Assembly: GCA_018907035.1 (NCBI GenBank)
Contig: JACCIC010000001.1
Span: 5,958,501-6,022,500, forward strand
Origin: Sycobia sp. Sy_11
Lineage: Eukaryota > Arthropoda > Insecta > Hymenoptera > Epichrysomallidae
Direction: 5' to 3'
Length of the DNA stretch: 64,000 nt
The first letter of the stretch is position 1. Each line of letters begins with the position of its first letter. The position numbers and the translations under genes were made by a program. A model generated the notes under the pieces. It saw nothing but the letters and a program-made list of their open reading frames with translations. It made no database searches and was not told the DNA's origin. Shown in pieces: positions 37,631 through 51,373 of the stretch.

Positions 37631-37656
37631 TTTATATTTTTCTGTTGCAGGTGAGT
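37631..37656 (+). other. Candidate recursive-splicing ratchet point (zero-length exon)
   Basis: A T-rich tract ending TTTTTCTGTTGCAG (AG at 37649-37650) is followed with no gap by GTGAGT at 37651-37656. A strong acceptor fused to a strong donor with nothing between is the known form of ratchet points in long Drosophila introns. It lies about 30.3 kb downstream of the receptor donor, in AT-rich DNA with no coding signal beside it. A chance match is possible in 64 kb; nascent RNA or conservation would decide. Confidence 0.5.
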
Positions 37657-40051
37657 GAAACTACTTTCTAAGTGCATTTTACTATCTGATAGATGATACG
37701 AATTTATCGTAAGTAATAACATTTTATTAATTGGTTAGTGTTCCATTTGGTATTCAAGGTTGATATTTAGTGTATGCCAATGCCAAGTGTACGATGTATC
37801 TGAATATTACAACACCAATTCGACGATGTACATAATTTACTGCATATTTTAATTTAAAATCGATTGAACTAGTTTCTTAACAAGATCTGTAAGTGAGTTA
37901 GCCGGCTCGATATTTAATTATATGGACATAGGGAATTGAACTAATGCATATAGTTCTTATTTTAATATTGACATAAAACCATATCTATAATTGTAATTGT
38001 CCGTACGTAAAAGTGCATAATCATAATTGTTAACATTCACATGTATGCGTATTCATAAAAAAATTAATATCGAGAATCAGTACTTACAAATCTAACAATT
38101 AGCCTCTTATTTAGATAATGAATTTGTGCCAGATAGAACGCTCAAAATATCCACTAAATCTTTGGCATGCAATCATTAAATGATAATGCTACTTAGCAAG
38201 ATAGCGATAATCAGGGTTACCTGCCATAGTTTGGATGTAAATCGACACCCACATATTATTACCCGTTCTTATAAGACAGAAATTCAAAGTAAACCAGTTA
38301 TATCAGAAATAGTTATTGTGATGTAAGATAACGCTTCGTGAAACACGAAAACCAAATAACTGTATATACGTTGCAACTGTACTCTAGCTTTACGCCGGAG
38401 ACGGCATGGTTGAGCAGACTATAGCATACCTTGTTCATGCTATACTCTGTAGAGAAGCGTCAAATCGGTCTTCCCACTCCCGTGATTGATTCGATAAATC
38501 CGCCAAAATCGAAAGAGACGGGAAGAATGGAAAGTACGGCATGTCAAGGGAGACGGAACATGCACATGCATGCACGCGCAAGCACACACGTGTGTGCGCA
38601 CTCACACACGCATACAGAACGTCCCGTGCGTACGGGTCCGGCATGCGAAATGGGCCCTGGGTCTTTGCGCTTGGACGGACGTGGGTTCACCAGGGATTCG
38701 GGAGAGGCAGAAAAAGGGTCGACGCGGTGGAAAAGTAAATGATCAATTTGACGTTACGTGACTTGGGAAGTGTCTGAAGTTGGACAGAAAGAAAGAGATA
38801 GCGATTCAGCGAGTGGAAGAGGTGCAAGGAGTAATCGGTTCCGAGCGAACCGAAACGGAAAGGGGAAAAAAGAAAGAGAACGAGAGGTAGTTTTCGTAGA
38901 AGTGACTGCAATAACCGAAACATTCTAAGGCTCGACAGGCCTTACCATCAGGCATATTAAATATCTGTTCATCATTATGCCGACCTTCGCAGGATTGAAA
39001 CTGGCAAATGTGTTTAATTGATGTGCGCTCGTGTAAAATATTGCAGAGAAGATATATGAAGAATGGACATTAATATAAAAGAAAACTACCTCATTTATCT
39101 CATTTTACAGTGGGGAGAATACTTTTCAAATCGGCACGTGAGCTGGGAAAGATAAGAAGTTCGACAGAGTTCAGTTCTGTAAAATCAATCGATAGAGGGG
39201 AAAAAATAAAATCAAACTCAAATTCTATCTCTTCTATTGGAAGAGATTAAAGCTCTTTTAATCCAGTCTTAGCAGGGTTAATCAATAGTATTAGTTGCTT
39301 TTTCCGCGATGAACTTGAATGTCCATTACTCATCTGTCGGTTTTCAGTAGTATTACTGTGCTACTAGTGAACACCGATTATTTGCTTACTTGCTCTTTGG
39401 TGATGAATAAAATCATCTGTCTACATTGATTTATTCAGCGATTGAGAATGTATCTTACTTTATTTATAAGGTTATCAGAACATCCAAATTATTTTATCAG
39501 CATGTTCTTATAATATATCTAATTGGGATAAATGTATATATAACAGTAACAGCAAAATTAAATTTAATATTTTATTCTAACAATTGTAATAGACACATGA
39601 TGCGACTCAAAATAAAGTAAATAAAAAAAAATCTATAATGACAGACTCTAAGCGTCAATTAGACTGCGTTAGATGAATTAAGAAATTTTAAACATGAGCA
39701 TACACGCCCGTCAATTATAGATATATTTGGGAATCGTCTGCACGCTGGACAGATACAATGTTTCAAAATCTTTGTAGTGAATTTATAATCTAAAGGTGCT
39801 TGGTATTTCGTAACTAGACAAGCATCTTCTTCAAGATAAATCAAAATTCTCAGTATCCAAACTATACATTTTGACCATCTCATCAAATTTGACTATCAAG
39901 CATTACCTTTTAACATTGCCAAGCTGCAGATCCCGATTGAGAAATGGTAGTAAAATATTATAACATTATCCATTTTCAAAATACATATATTTAGTATTTT
40001 CACATTTATTAATATTTATTAAACAAATAATTCAAATTTCCTATAATACTG

Positions 40052-40097
40052 TATTATTATTATTATTATTGTTATTGTTATTGTTATTGTTATTATT
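40052..40097. repeat. (TTA/TTG)n trinucleotide repeat
   Basis: Trinucleotide run in which several units carry A-to-G changes, giving TTATTG blocks. Confidence 0.9.
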
Positions 40098-40973
40098 CAT
40101 GACCAGAAAACTATAAAATACTGAGATACTTTGCGGTCGTCGACCCTCCTTATAAAAGAACTTGTTCACATTATTAATCTTTCGATCATACACCCGTACG
40201 ATAGTATATTTCTTCTAACTTATATGCCGTTGACAAGTGGCCAAGACTGGTAGACCGAATAGTGCATAATAATTATCCAAATTGTAAAAAATATTGTAAA
40301 GAGTGAAAAGAAATATAATATTGGCTCTATTGAAATGGTCTTCAAAAATAAATTGAGAAATTGCAGAGTTAATAAATAATAAGGCAGAATGAAAATCATA
40401 TAGTGATATAAATACGAATAAATTTATTTATATATGATCCTGCATAAGTAACGACCCTTGCTGAACTATATAAAACTTTTACCTTTAGAATCAATAAAAC
40501 TCCTAACATGGTTAGAATTAATCGAACTCCTCGACGAATTGATGAATATATCAATTAAAAAATTTAGTATAGATTCGTCATTGCGCAACTCGTCTAATCC
40601 ACATAAAAAACCGATGTAGACATATGTATCTTCCATTCGTCAATACATTCGCCCAACTGTCCCACGAATTCAGTCTTGCTCAGCTATGTGATATGCTCTC
40701 AGCTATATAAAACGAACGCAAAAAGAAATATACGCGCCGACGAGGAGGCGTCAATCGTGCATTCTCAAGAGACTGCTATAACTCTCCCCCCTCCCTCGCT
40801 TACTTCTCCACTATTCCCGCGCCTTATTTCTCATAAAGATCCGAGCCAGACGACGCTTCGGCCGATTACGTATGTGTCGTGAAACTCTGATAGATGCAAC
40901 GAGGCCTCTTCGATGCTCCCCTCTCCTGAAAAGGTCAACAGACTTGACGGATTTCCATTGAAAAATTGCCTTC

Positions 40974-40976
<3 letters not shown>

Positions 40977-41028
<52 letters not shown>
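40977..41028. repeat. (CT)n microsatellite
   Basis: Pure CT, 52 bp, facing GA tracts 145 bases downstream. Confidence 0.98.
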
Positions 41029-41032
<4 letters not shown>

Positions 41033-41170
41033 TCTTTATTTCTCGAAAGGGCGATATCGACGGCGTGGCGTGGCACTCCTCGCGCCTCACATCATTGGGA
41101 CAAATGTCTTCTTGATAGTGGAGGACTGTGTATACCACGAGCGGCATGTCAAGAGCTACTAATGAGAGAG

Positions 41171-41173
<3 letters not shown>

Positions 41174-41215
<42 letters not shown>

Positions 41216-41224
41216 CAGAGAATT

Positions 41225-41270
<46 letters not shown>

Positions 41271-41280
41271 GGAGAGAGAG
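41174..41280. repeat. Double (GA)n tract
   Basis: Two GA tracts (41174-41209 and 41225-41280) separated by a short non-repeat segment. Confidence 0.97.
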
Positions 41281-41643
41281 ACAGAGGGAAGTAAATATGG
41301 AAGCAGTGTCTGCTATCTCTTTTTTTTCTCTCGGACCGGCTTTTGTATAACTTCGTTATCCCATTATCTCGCTGCTCGCACGCTACGCCTCCCCCCCCCC
41401 CGAACAGCACTGATCGCGCGTGATGCAGAGGCCCGATGCTGTGACTGCTCAGCGCCAGCATCCGCGGCTGCGCAGGTGTGTTATATAAAGACGGCGAGGA
41501 CAGGATGAGGGGGGGGGGCGGAGAAAAGACCGCTCTCGCGTTCGCGCGATAAATAAATCGAGGCGGACTGTTTACTTTTTCAAAAGCCGCGGCGAGGGCG
41601 CGGAGATAAAGATTGACGCGAGCGGCTGGGTGAGTTGTGTGCG

Positions 41644-41669
41644 GAGAGAGAGAGAGAGAGAGAGAGAGA
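41644..41669. repeat. (GA)n microsatellite
   Basis: Pure GA, 26 bp. Confidence 0.96.
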
Positions 41670-41955
41670 AAGTGAGTGGGAGGGGGCAGCTGGCAGTGGT
41701 GGCGGAGGCGACCGTCTGCACCACCTCTCGGTTTAATGCCATTATTTTACGCGCGAGAATATCTGCCACCTCGACCTGGCAGAGAGTGCGGAAAGGGGTG
41801 ACGTAGCTGAAATTACGCTGGAAAATTCGATTTGGCTCTCGTGTATACCCTCGAGTTGAAGATAATATCTTCTCCTCCCGAACGCTCTCTTAATAGGGTT
41901 ATATGAGCGTGCTGTATGGAGGATGAGAGTTTTTAAATGGTCCTTGATAGAATTA

Positions 41956-41971
41956 TTATTATTATTATTAT
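41956..41971. repeat. Short (ATT)n
   Basis: Five trinucleotide units. Confidence 0.9.
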
Positions 41972-42310
41972 AGCAGTGTGGGACCAAAAGGAGATTTTGA
42001 AGAGCTGCGAAAAAAACGTATACTCTAATGAGATAATAAAAATAAATCCTGGACTGTAGACTGGGCAATGCTTTGAGAAAGAAATAAAAAAGGATTTCGC
42101 GCTTCGTAGATACAACGCGTGGCAAGTTCGAAATTGGAAAACAGCTAATGGCCTGGCAATCTTGAACTTTTCTAGATATTTCTTCTATATACGTTTAGGA
42201 AAAAATTTTATCCTAATTTTGGCTAAAACTGAACTCTTTTAAACTTTGATTAAAAATATTTTTTGCTTTATTGCAGTATATATATCCTTTATTTTTTTTC
42301 ATTTCCGGAA

Positions 42311-42373
42311 TTCTTCTTAACTCTTTTTTTCTCTCATCCCCGGCAAAAGTGCGCGACGCAGACGAACGTAAGT
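42311..42373 (+). other. Pyrimidine tract, two AGs and a GTAAGT donor (microexon-like)
   Basis: A C/T-rich stretch at about 42311-42340 is followed by AG ending at 42349, AG ending at 42361, and a donor GTAAGT beginning at 42368. The possible exons would be 18 or 6 bases, both multiples of three. No protein match is possible at this length. Confidence 0.2.
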
Positions 42374-43482
42374 ACCAGAACCGCGCGCTGTAGCCGGATG
42401 GGAAAGTGAGGAAACTTTAAGAGCTCATCATCTGGGCCATTTTCGCGGTTGGTATATCTATACATTGGTAACGTGCAATGCGCGCGCGCGAGCGAGTGTG
42501 TGTGTATCCCACGAAAGTAATATTCTGTTGATGACTTGCCTCAAAATTTGTGTACAGGTTTGCTCTTCCCCCTTCTGTGAAGAGCGTATACATCTTCTTT
42601 GAAGGAACTTTGTTATCAGATTCTCTGTCTCAAAAATTGCGCGAGTAAAGGAGAAAGTAACAAAAATTATATCTAATTTATTAATAATTAAACAATACTT
42701 AGCATTCTGAATTTTCCCTTTTGAATGTAGAAAATTGTAAGAAGTATTTAACCATTACAGTCGTATCCCTCACATCTTGATACAGAAATTGAAAAATGAG
42801 ACATTCAAAATTTTCATAACTTTTTTAATACGAGACACGAGGAAAAACCACGCAGCTCGTGAAATATGAAAATTTTTCTGGAGGTATTACCAGCTACTTG
42901 AAATAGGAGATCGGCTCTCGAGGAGTTTCTTCTTCTTTCTCTTTTTTTTCATAAACCTGAACTAAAGCGCATTAACCCCCGCTGAAAAATAGATGCATCT
43001 TTCGAAGAATAATAATTTCTTCAAAGCCCACAGGAAGATAGACAAAGGTGCAGCAAAGTAAAGAAAATATTAAAAAAATGCCCAGGTCTGTCTTTTTGCA
43101 ATAAAATACATTTAAAAACGTTTACGATCCACAATACCTCCCTTTCCCTGCCACACGCCAAAGGCTCCCAAAACCTAAACACTCGCGAACGCGCGTTACA
43201 GTAGCACCGTCGCATACGTCCTCATTAATCTGACAACGGTGTAAGGGTAGCAGGGAGAGATTTGCGCTCCTCCCTCGACAAATCCTCTCTCCCAAACAGG
43301 AAAAAGGAAAGATAGGAATAAGAGGGAAAGAGGCGCACCGTCCGCGCCGGGCGTCCTCGCACCATTCCACCGTCGCGTCGGCAGCCGCGCGCGAATCCCG
43401 CACTTCCCTTCGAGGGGAAAGATTTTGTATGGAGTTCGCAAACGACGAAGAGGCCATTACGTCAGAGGGCGCAAGAGGGGGA

Positions 43483-43485
<3 letters not shown>

Positions 43486-43556
<71 letters not shown>
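43486..43556. repeat. (GA)n microsatellite
   Basis: Pure to about 43547, then GGGAGAGAGAG. Confidence 0.98.
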
Positions 43557-43650
43557 GTGCGAGAGCGAGAGAAGGGGATGCTGTTCGGCCGCGTATTTAT
43601 GAGTTTTTTTTATCTGCAGGCGCTTGCACTCGAAAACAGAGAGCAGCTTT

Positions 43651-43690
43651 TATTGAGAGAGGGAGAGAGAGAGAGAGAAAGAAAGAGGAG
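43651..43690. repeat. Imperfect (GA)n
   Basis: GA blocks broken by GGG and AAA. Confidence 0.88.
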
Positions 43691-45409
43691 AGGTAGGGTG
43701 TCAGACGAGGATCCTTACATATAACTATGTATATATAGAGCACCGCGAGCTTTCAACACAGCACAATGTTTGCATAGTCGATACGTCATTGTTTGACGTT
43801 TACCGGTACAGTTAAACAAAGGGTGATTTCGAATCGATATGTTGTTCCAGAGTTTGTATATGGCTTAATGCTAATCATTATTATGTGCATATTCTGTTGT
43901 ACTTTTCTTTTGTTATTTATTTGATTAAGTACCTGCTGCAAACAGTGAAGTACAGATGGAATTAACAAGGAAAGTTGCCTTAGGATAACCAAAAATGTTT
44001 CCATTTATTTCAGTGCAAAAAAATACAATATGAGCTCTATTTAAAAATCGTTAGCACAAATGAAAATCGAGTTGTGCATTGTTCGCTAACCCTCTTGTCT
44101 AGTTAGTAGAATACGATCCATGGGTAGTACAATCATTACGAAGTAGTAAAATCGGTTAGTGAATTAAAGAATATATCTGAATTCATAGGCTATATAATAT
44201 ATTTCATTAATTCGTTTTATATATAAAATAAACTTTTTAATTATTTCAAATACCATTTATTACAAACCAGTATGAAAATATTCACATCACAGATAATAAT
44301 AAAGTTTTTATTTTAATTTCAAAATTCTGTGTTCGACATAGCCATTAAGAGAATGACTTTTTTATCCTAAAATATGTATAATATTTAATTTGCTCAACTT
44401 TTTCATTTATTTTAATTTAAATTACATGAATCAATAATAAAATTCGTAAAGCAAAGAATCAGGCAAAGTACATTGATTAATATTTGAACATTTGCACGTA
44501 ATACATAATTTACGAAAATCCAGGCAGCCCTCTACCGCAGCAGATGGAATTATAGCCAAACAAATTTACATTAATGATTACGGAAGATATTACAGTGATT
44601 AAACTTAATCTTCATGTATTTTCAGCTACGTATACAGAATTTCGAAAATCCCGTTATAATAAAACTGCCTCTCGTCCATTACTGTGATGCAGTATGGAAT
44701 TTTATTTTTCCAACCCGCCATCGCCGATTTCGGTAATAAACGGGGATATATCCAAACGAAGCTCACACTTAACCAATCCTCTACCTCCTCCCCCCGCCGC
44801 GCTTCGAGCGAAAAATATATTCAAAAGTGTTTCGGCGTTCAGTAAAATAAAAAAGCACTTTCGCTGTGTTGCGTCTCTCTCGGGCTTGGAAAGTAATAGC
44901 GGCCAATAATTAGGCGGCTCGTTATCTCACTCTGTCCAACGAGACAATTGTGCAGGTCGATAGATCGAGATTGACACACGGTGATTATTATACACTCGGT
45001 TCTCAACTCAGTTGTTCTCGCGCTCGGGGAAGGGATAAAATTGCCACGGACAGGTGAAGAGAGAAGGGGAGGGGTTAGTGACGTGCGCGAGGTAGAAGGA
45101 ACTAAGGAGCATCCGCACCTCAGGGGGTGAGACGGCTGAGCTCGGTGTATATGACGGCGGCGATAGAGTATTATATGTTCAGCACGACGGCAAGGGGAAA
45201 AAAATTCTGTTTCTGCCTATCCCTCCATTGTGCTCTTACTTTTCTCTTGCCTAACGAGTTAATTCAAGGGGATTCGAATTAATTGTATACACAAGGCTTA
45301 GATGCCTCGTGGCTAGTTGCCCGAAGTTTTACTTTTTGTTTCCGAACTTACTATTAGTATTTCCTCATATATATATATACGGACGTAACATAAAACATCG
45401 GTACTTGAA

Positions 45410-45412
<3 letters not shown>

Positions 45413-45465
<53 letters not shown>
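45413..45465. repeat. (TA)n tract, 53 bp
   Basis: Pure alternating AT. Confidence 0.99.
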
Positions 45466-45468
<3 letters not shown>

Positions 45469-46911
45469 CTCAAGTGCGCTCGGCGCTGCATTTAACGTTT
45501 GAAAGCAGTGGCGCCACGACTGCAACGTATCTCAAGGGGCGAGGGGGGGGGGGGCAAGTTTCGTTCGGAGAACCCACGGTCAATGGAAAAAGCTCCCGTG
45601 TGATATAACGTAAATTTCTCTCAAGCACTTCACTCCAATTGCCCGATGGAGATATGTGTTTTGCAGTCTAATTAGTTTTACACCCGTACGCGTGGGTGCA
45701 TTTCGTTACGCAAAATCTATATATATAGTATACTAGTGTAAACGTCCAAAGCAAGTTTGTTGAAAACTACCGAAGAAATATTAAATATAGCATGTTAGTA
45801 TTTACAGAGACCATTTAATGCTCACTTTGGACAAAATAGTATCAACAAGGAACGAGATCGTTTAAGAGCCAAATTTTTTTCATTTCATTTTTGACATTGT
45901 ATCTGAAGAGAGAATAAAGTTTAAACCGAAAAAATTTCGTTAGATCCAAAGTGTATAACTATATTAAAAAAAAAGTCTCCGCTGTCAAATGAAAATAATA
46001 CATTAATAACTGCCCGTGCACATTTCATCGTAACGACTGCAACGGACTGCAGCTTTTTACAGAACGAAGAAATAGAGGACCAGAAGGGGGCGGGATTGGA
46101 ATAATGATATCGTTATAGCGCATAAATCCAGCAACTCCATTTATCGCATCTGGTTAGATAGTTAGTTTCGCATGCGCGACGCCTGTAATAAACTTTCGAA
46201 ACCTATGCGGAGGTGCTGCAGAGGCTATTGCTGCAATCGACGTTTACAACTTCAACGAGATCTGGTATCTTATTGCTCATGCATCGCTGACTTCGCAACG
46301 AAAATTGAGCCGAAAAGCGGGTCTCTGCGATTTCGTCAGAAATTGTGGAGATTTATACAAAGCTGGTATTTGCGTACAGTATTTGTATTCTTCGATTGGC
46401 ATTAGTATTCTATAGAGACATCTGACTCCCAGACAAAATGATAATTACGAAGATTTTGAATTCCATTCATATCAATATCAAATATAATGTGATAACTATT
46501 GTTTTATCATTTCTTTCCATGGAATCGCAGATGAGAATATAATAAACAAGGTTCAGACACTATTGGATTTCAAAGTTTGCTTGATACGATTGACATATGA
46601 GTGACCCATGCGAATCAGAGTACATACTTATCATAAAAAAGGTTATAATTTGAAACATCTTATTACGGTTAAACGTAACTGTAGTCCTGTATATGTCGGA
46701 AATATATCTGAAAATCCGAAGATTATACTGAAGATATCGACAGCGCTTTTTAGCGTCGAGAAACGTTAACGATTCTATTTAAAAATATTTACTTTCATAT
46801 TGTTATTTATTGAATAAAGATCATTTAGAAATTTTCAGTGCCAAAAATCCATTTTTAACACAATTATAGTGACACTTGTCATTGGTTGCAGACAATTTCT
46901 AGTTCTCTCGT

Positions 46912-46936
46912 AATGGTAATTTAAAATGGTAATTTA
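46912..46936. repeat. 12-bp direct repeat, 13-bp period
   Basis: AATGGTAATTTA occurs twice, one base apart. Confidence 0.88.
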
Positions 46937-48334
46937 GAAAAAAAAATTATAATAGAACGACACTTATTATAATAGCACACCCGATTTGCCATCGAAATAT
47001 TGGGATTCATATGAACAGAGAAAAGACGATGTTTCTATTAAGGTAATTTGCTCTATACACATGCAGAATTCATCCTTAATTACGGAAACTGTAATGGATC
47101 CTGAATTCGCATTAGCAATTTTCGTATTTTGTGGCTGATTGTAATACTACGTCGAGTCATTATCGTAAAGTTCCCGTTAATTACGTAGTCGAACCAAACA
47201 CTCGGGGTGTATAATGTCGTGCAATTATTAATTGTTTAGAAGATACTGGTTTGTATCGATACAGCTGTTAATTGAGCCGCTTATTATTAGCTAATTGCGA
47301 GTATCGACTCTGCACTGTGCGACAAACTGATTTTCCGATTTTAGGAAATTATCAAATTTTTCAATACACGCCGCTTCCATACAATCAGCCGATATAAAAA
47401 AGATTTATTGAGCATGAAAGATGTAGAAAGAGTGAGAATATTTTTTCATAACGATGCTAAACGCAATCTACGAATGTCGAATTATATACAACTAGTAAAT
47501 CCATAACATTAGAAGGGAATAACTTTTTAAATGGGAACTGCTACGGTTAAAGAGGAATAATAGATCCATATAGTACTTGCCTAGGTACAAAAAACTTTCT
47601 CACGAATAATATACTTTATAAGTAAATCAGCTTTACTTTATTCCCAGCCATTCGTACCCTTCGGAGACAGCTTTAACCTATATAAACAAAAACACAATCG
47701 CCTTTAAACTTGATATCTCACTCCCCTCTTTCATTTCCACGTTACTCGAGTGCAAATCAACGGGCCCATTATCCCTTTCCCACAATTACCGCCTCTATGC
47801 ATCAATCGAACAACCCCATCCAATCCTAGAAAAGCGTAGAGGTAAGTTGGACACCCCGAGCACCCCTCTCTTATTCTCGTTATGCTCCGCACACACACGC
47901 GTGCATGCAGAGCGGAGCGGAGCAAAGCGAGTATAATAATTCATTTCCCTGGGCCCATCGGCGGCAGTGCCCGCTACCCTTTGTTTAAAAACAAACTCCC
48001 AACCTCCGTGGGACGCTCCACTGCTCTCGGTTTCCCTGGTTGCCGCATCCACGTGGGTAATGTAAGGGACGCGTGCCCCGGCGTGCGCGTGCGCTGCATT
48101 TATAAACCAGTCGGCATATTCGGAATGCGTACCCGCTCCTACCCGCGTGGAACAGTCACCGGCAGACGCTGGGCGGCGAAAGTCACGTCCCCTCTGCGGG
48201 AACAGGGCTGTTGCCGGATTAAACGCTTGACTGCCCTTTTTTTCGGCAGCTTTTACTGGGGAAATTCTGCGCGGACTTGAATGAAAAATAAAAAAAATAA
48301 CCAGAGCGAGAGAAAGAGAAAGAGAGAGGGATAC

Positions 48335-48341
<7 letters not shown>

Positions 48342-48395
<54 letters not shown>
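48342..48395. repeat. (GA)n microsatellite
   Basis: Pure GA, preceded by interrupted A/G-rich DNA from 48303. Confidence 0.98.
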
Positions 48396-48398
<3 letters not shown>

Positions 48399-49430
48399 TC
48401 ATCCTCGGGTTGCACTCTGATGAAAAATCGCGAGCCGCGCGCGCGCTCGTCAAGCTTGTTTTCTGGCTATTTTTGCCGCAAGAGCTGATGCTGGAGAAGC
48501 TCAGGCTCAGCCGTAAACTCTTTCTCCGCTCCTGATGCACGCACGCACGGCTGGGCTCGTAAGCGTCTCTGTCGGTATTTTCTCTTTTTCTCTGCGTGGA
48601 TTTGCCGCGAGCACTCGGTCTGCCATGGCTATACGAGAGGGTGTAAAAAGAATAAGGAATAGCATCCATGAATGCCTTGAATGGAATAATAATCTTGGCG
48701 AGATAGGGATTTAACCGCGTATTAGATATACAGGACGGGGAATATTGTAATATTCACATAGAACCAATGGACATATCGGTGATTATCTTCTTGATTAGAG
48801 CCAGATATACAATACTAAAAAATACTTATTATAAAACAATTGTATAATGATCAATATTTACGCTTATTCAACAGAGAGCTTTTTTCTATCCTTGAAGCAT
48901 TTCTGATAATGACATTTTGGTACAAAATTTATCAGTAATAGAGAATATAAGGTACAAAATTCATCTTTACGTACGCGAGCGTTTCCAGTATTGTATACCA
49001 GTTGCATAAGTTACTCATGTATACATTGATCATGATACTCTACTGTATTTGTGGATGCAAAGTTAAACTTTACACCCTTTATTCGAAAGCTACTATTAGA
49101 ATTGAGCTCTATTTGCTACAACGTCAACTGCGCGTGAACTAGAAAGCCTGAAATTCCCTCGAGGAAAATTAAGCGGGGAAATTAAATATATTAAGCGCGT
49201 TGCCAAGTCTGTGCTAACGTAGTTTAGTGAAAACTAGGCTAAAGATACACTCGCTCGGCCTGCTCCTGTAATTTATCTCAGACTGTACAGACTTTACCGC
49301 GCACGTACAATCGTTTGGACAATCCGCGCTTATATTTCTGCACCGGCTCAAATCGTTCATTATCCGATGAAATTAACTATGATGTATGTAGGGTATCGCG
49401 TTTCGGACGTGTGGTAACCATCGCCGTACT

Positions 49431-49433
<3 letters not shown>

Positions 49434-49486
<53 letters not shown>
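49434..49486. repeat. (TA)n tract, 53 bp
   Basis: Pure alternating AT. Confidence 0.99.
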
Positions 49487-49489
<3 letters not shown>

Positions 49490-49681
49490 TTTATGGATGA
49501 GAGACAAAAAATTGGGCGACTCCCTCTCGCTCTCTCTCGGTTCCTGATACGCGAGCATCTGGCGCGCGTATAATCAGGCCGACCGAAGACAGACCGCGAT
49601 TCCATCGCAATTAAATCACTGGGGACGACGCGTCGCGATGGGTTTCAATGAAAAACAGAATCTATATCGAGATATAAAAAG

Positions 49682-49841
<160 letters not shown>

Positions 49842-51338
49842 ATTAGAAAATTAGGCAAAAGTGTAGCACAAAAACTCAGCCGTTCTCATAATAAACATAG
49901 ATGAAGAGGGAAATGAAGGTAGAGAGTTGAGAAATTGGCCGTAGTATGTATATATATATATTTGAAGGGAAATCGCGTCAGCCAACGACAGAGTTTTTCG
50001 TAGGTTGTATTGCTTCTCTGCTGTCCGTTCAAGTGCGAAAAACGACACATCAGCGGCTCCGTCGTCACCCGCACCCTCGGCTGGTCTTTTTTACATTTTC
50101 TCATGCTCTCTGTCTCACTCTCTGTCTCTCTTTCTCTCTATCTCTCTCTCTTTCCACGAGAGCGCGAGGCGGCAATAAGTACGAGAACGAGCGGCCGACT
50201 TGAAAATACCGTCGGTGAAGCAAATTTGTGTGCGCCAGCTGTGTGGGAGCTTTTTCGTATATCGGTATATATATATAGGTATATGATAGAAGAGGCTTTT
50301 TTGCTGGATAGTGCTGAGATATATAAATTTGCAGTTTTTCTCGGGTTGTCTGTGATTGACGAGCAATTAAGGATGCTTTTTCTGATTTATTCTTTTATTT
50401 CGTGAAACTGAAAGAATAAAATAATGGATGAATATAAGATGGTATCATCGATTTTCTGTAGATTTTTTATGCTAAAACCTTTTTGTTAAATAGAATTTAA
50501 TTAATAATAATTCACGAATTGAATTTAATATTGACCATAATGTAGATAATTACTCAGGATTATATTAGGAAATATATTTTGTAAAATCAAGGGGATCAGA
50601 AATGAATGACTTGTCGAGTCTCGTTATTAACGAGGGCTGCTATTTTTATAAAAAGACAAAGACGATAGCCTATCGCGATACGAGATAAGTCAATTAAACG
50701 CCAATAATTTACGAAGCCAAAAATTTAAATTTCATTAATTAATACAGCGATGTTGGTCGAATCCCTTTCAGAAATACTTAAAGAGACATAAATTCATTGG
50801 TGAAATTAACGATCGCGTCCGAGACCGCCGACGTTGGTAATTTCATAAATATTCAACTCTTCTGTACCAGTGTTCTGAAAAAATAAAATTCACTCCCTCT
50901 CCCTTCTCTTTCTTCGAAAACACTCAAACTTGTCTAAAGCGATCTCTTCTATACCATGGTTCCAACCTCTTTTCTCTCATTGTGTCTCTTCCTCTTCCCT
51001 CGACGAATGTTTAAGTATATAATGGCAAATTAGAAAAAAGACGAATGAAAAGGAGAGTTTAACGATGATCTTATAAGTAAATAGATGCAGGTCTCGTGTT
51101 ATACCTCGGTAACGCGGCGCGGGAGAGGTCGGGGGGGGGGGAGGAATGAAGCGTTGCACGCGATTGAATGCGTAGGTGCTGCAAAATTGCGCGCCTCGGC
51201 AGTATAATAATGAAGATTATCTTTGTTATCGCCGCGGTTGAAATATGAGATGACGACGAGTGGGCGAGAGGAGATTTAAAATATTCTATCAGTGCAGTAC
51301 CCGTGGCGAGATTAAAGTTTAGATTAATCTTTAGATAG

Positions 51339-51340
51339 AT

Positions 51341-51371
<31 letters not shown>

Positions 51372-51373
51372 GA
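51339..51373. repeat. (GA)n microsatellite
   Basis: GA with one GG step, preceded by GATAGATA. Confidence 0.95.

Larger units (their letters stand above)
37480..40670. other. AT-rich stretch with the ratchet-point candidate; one CpG patch
   Basis: A GC-richer patch at about 38390-38900 interrupts otherwise AT-rich DNA. No coding sequence adjoins the 37651 junction. Confidence 0.55.
40670..43760. other. GC-rich, GA/CT-dense block
   Basis: Islands at 40670-41870, 42300-42560 and 43130-43750 carry most of the long GA tracts of this part of the window. It is a candidate for binding by a GAGA-factor-like protein, by analogy only. Confidence 0.45.
43760..47690. other. AT-rich with a GC-richer centre
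   Basis: The GC-richer centre is at about 44700-45650 with a TA tract. A tandem 12-bp repeat containing TAATTTA-type sequence is at 46.9 kb. No gene is recognised. Confidence 0.55.

Noticed and set aside
41480..41520. TATATAAAG followed by GC-rich DNA
   Set aside because: No initiator or exon follows; the +30 region is a run of G.
47795..48415. 206-codon - strand open frame
   Set aside because: Its first part is a translated GA/CT repeat and the remainder matches nothing I know.
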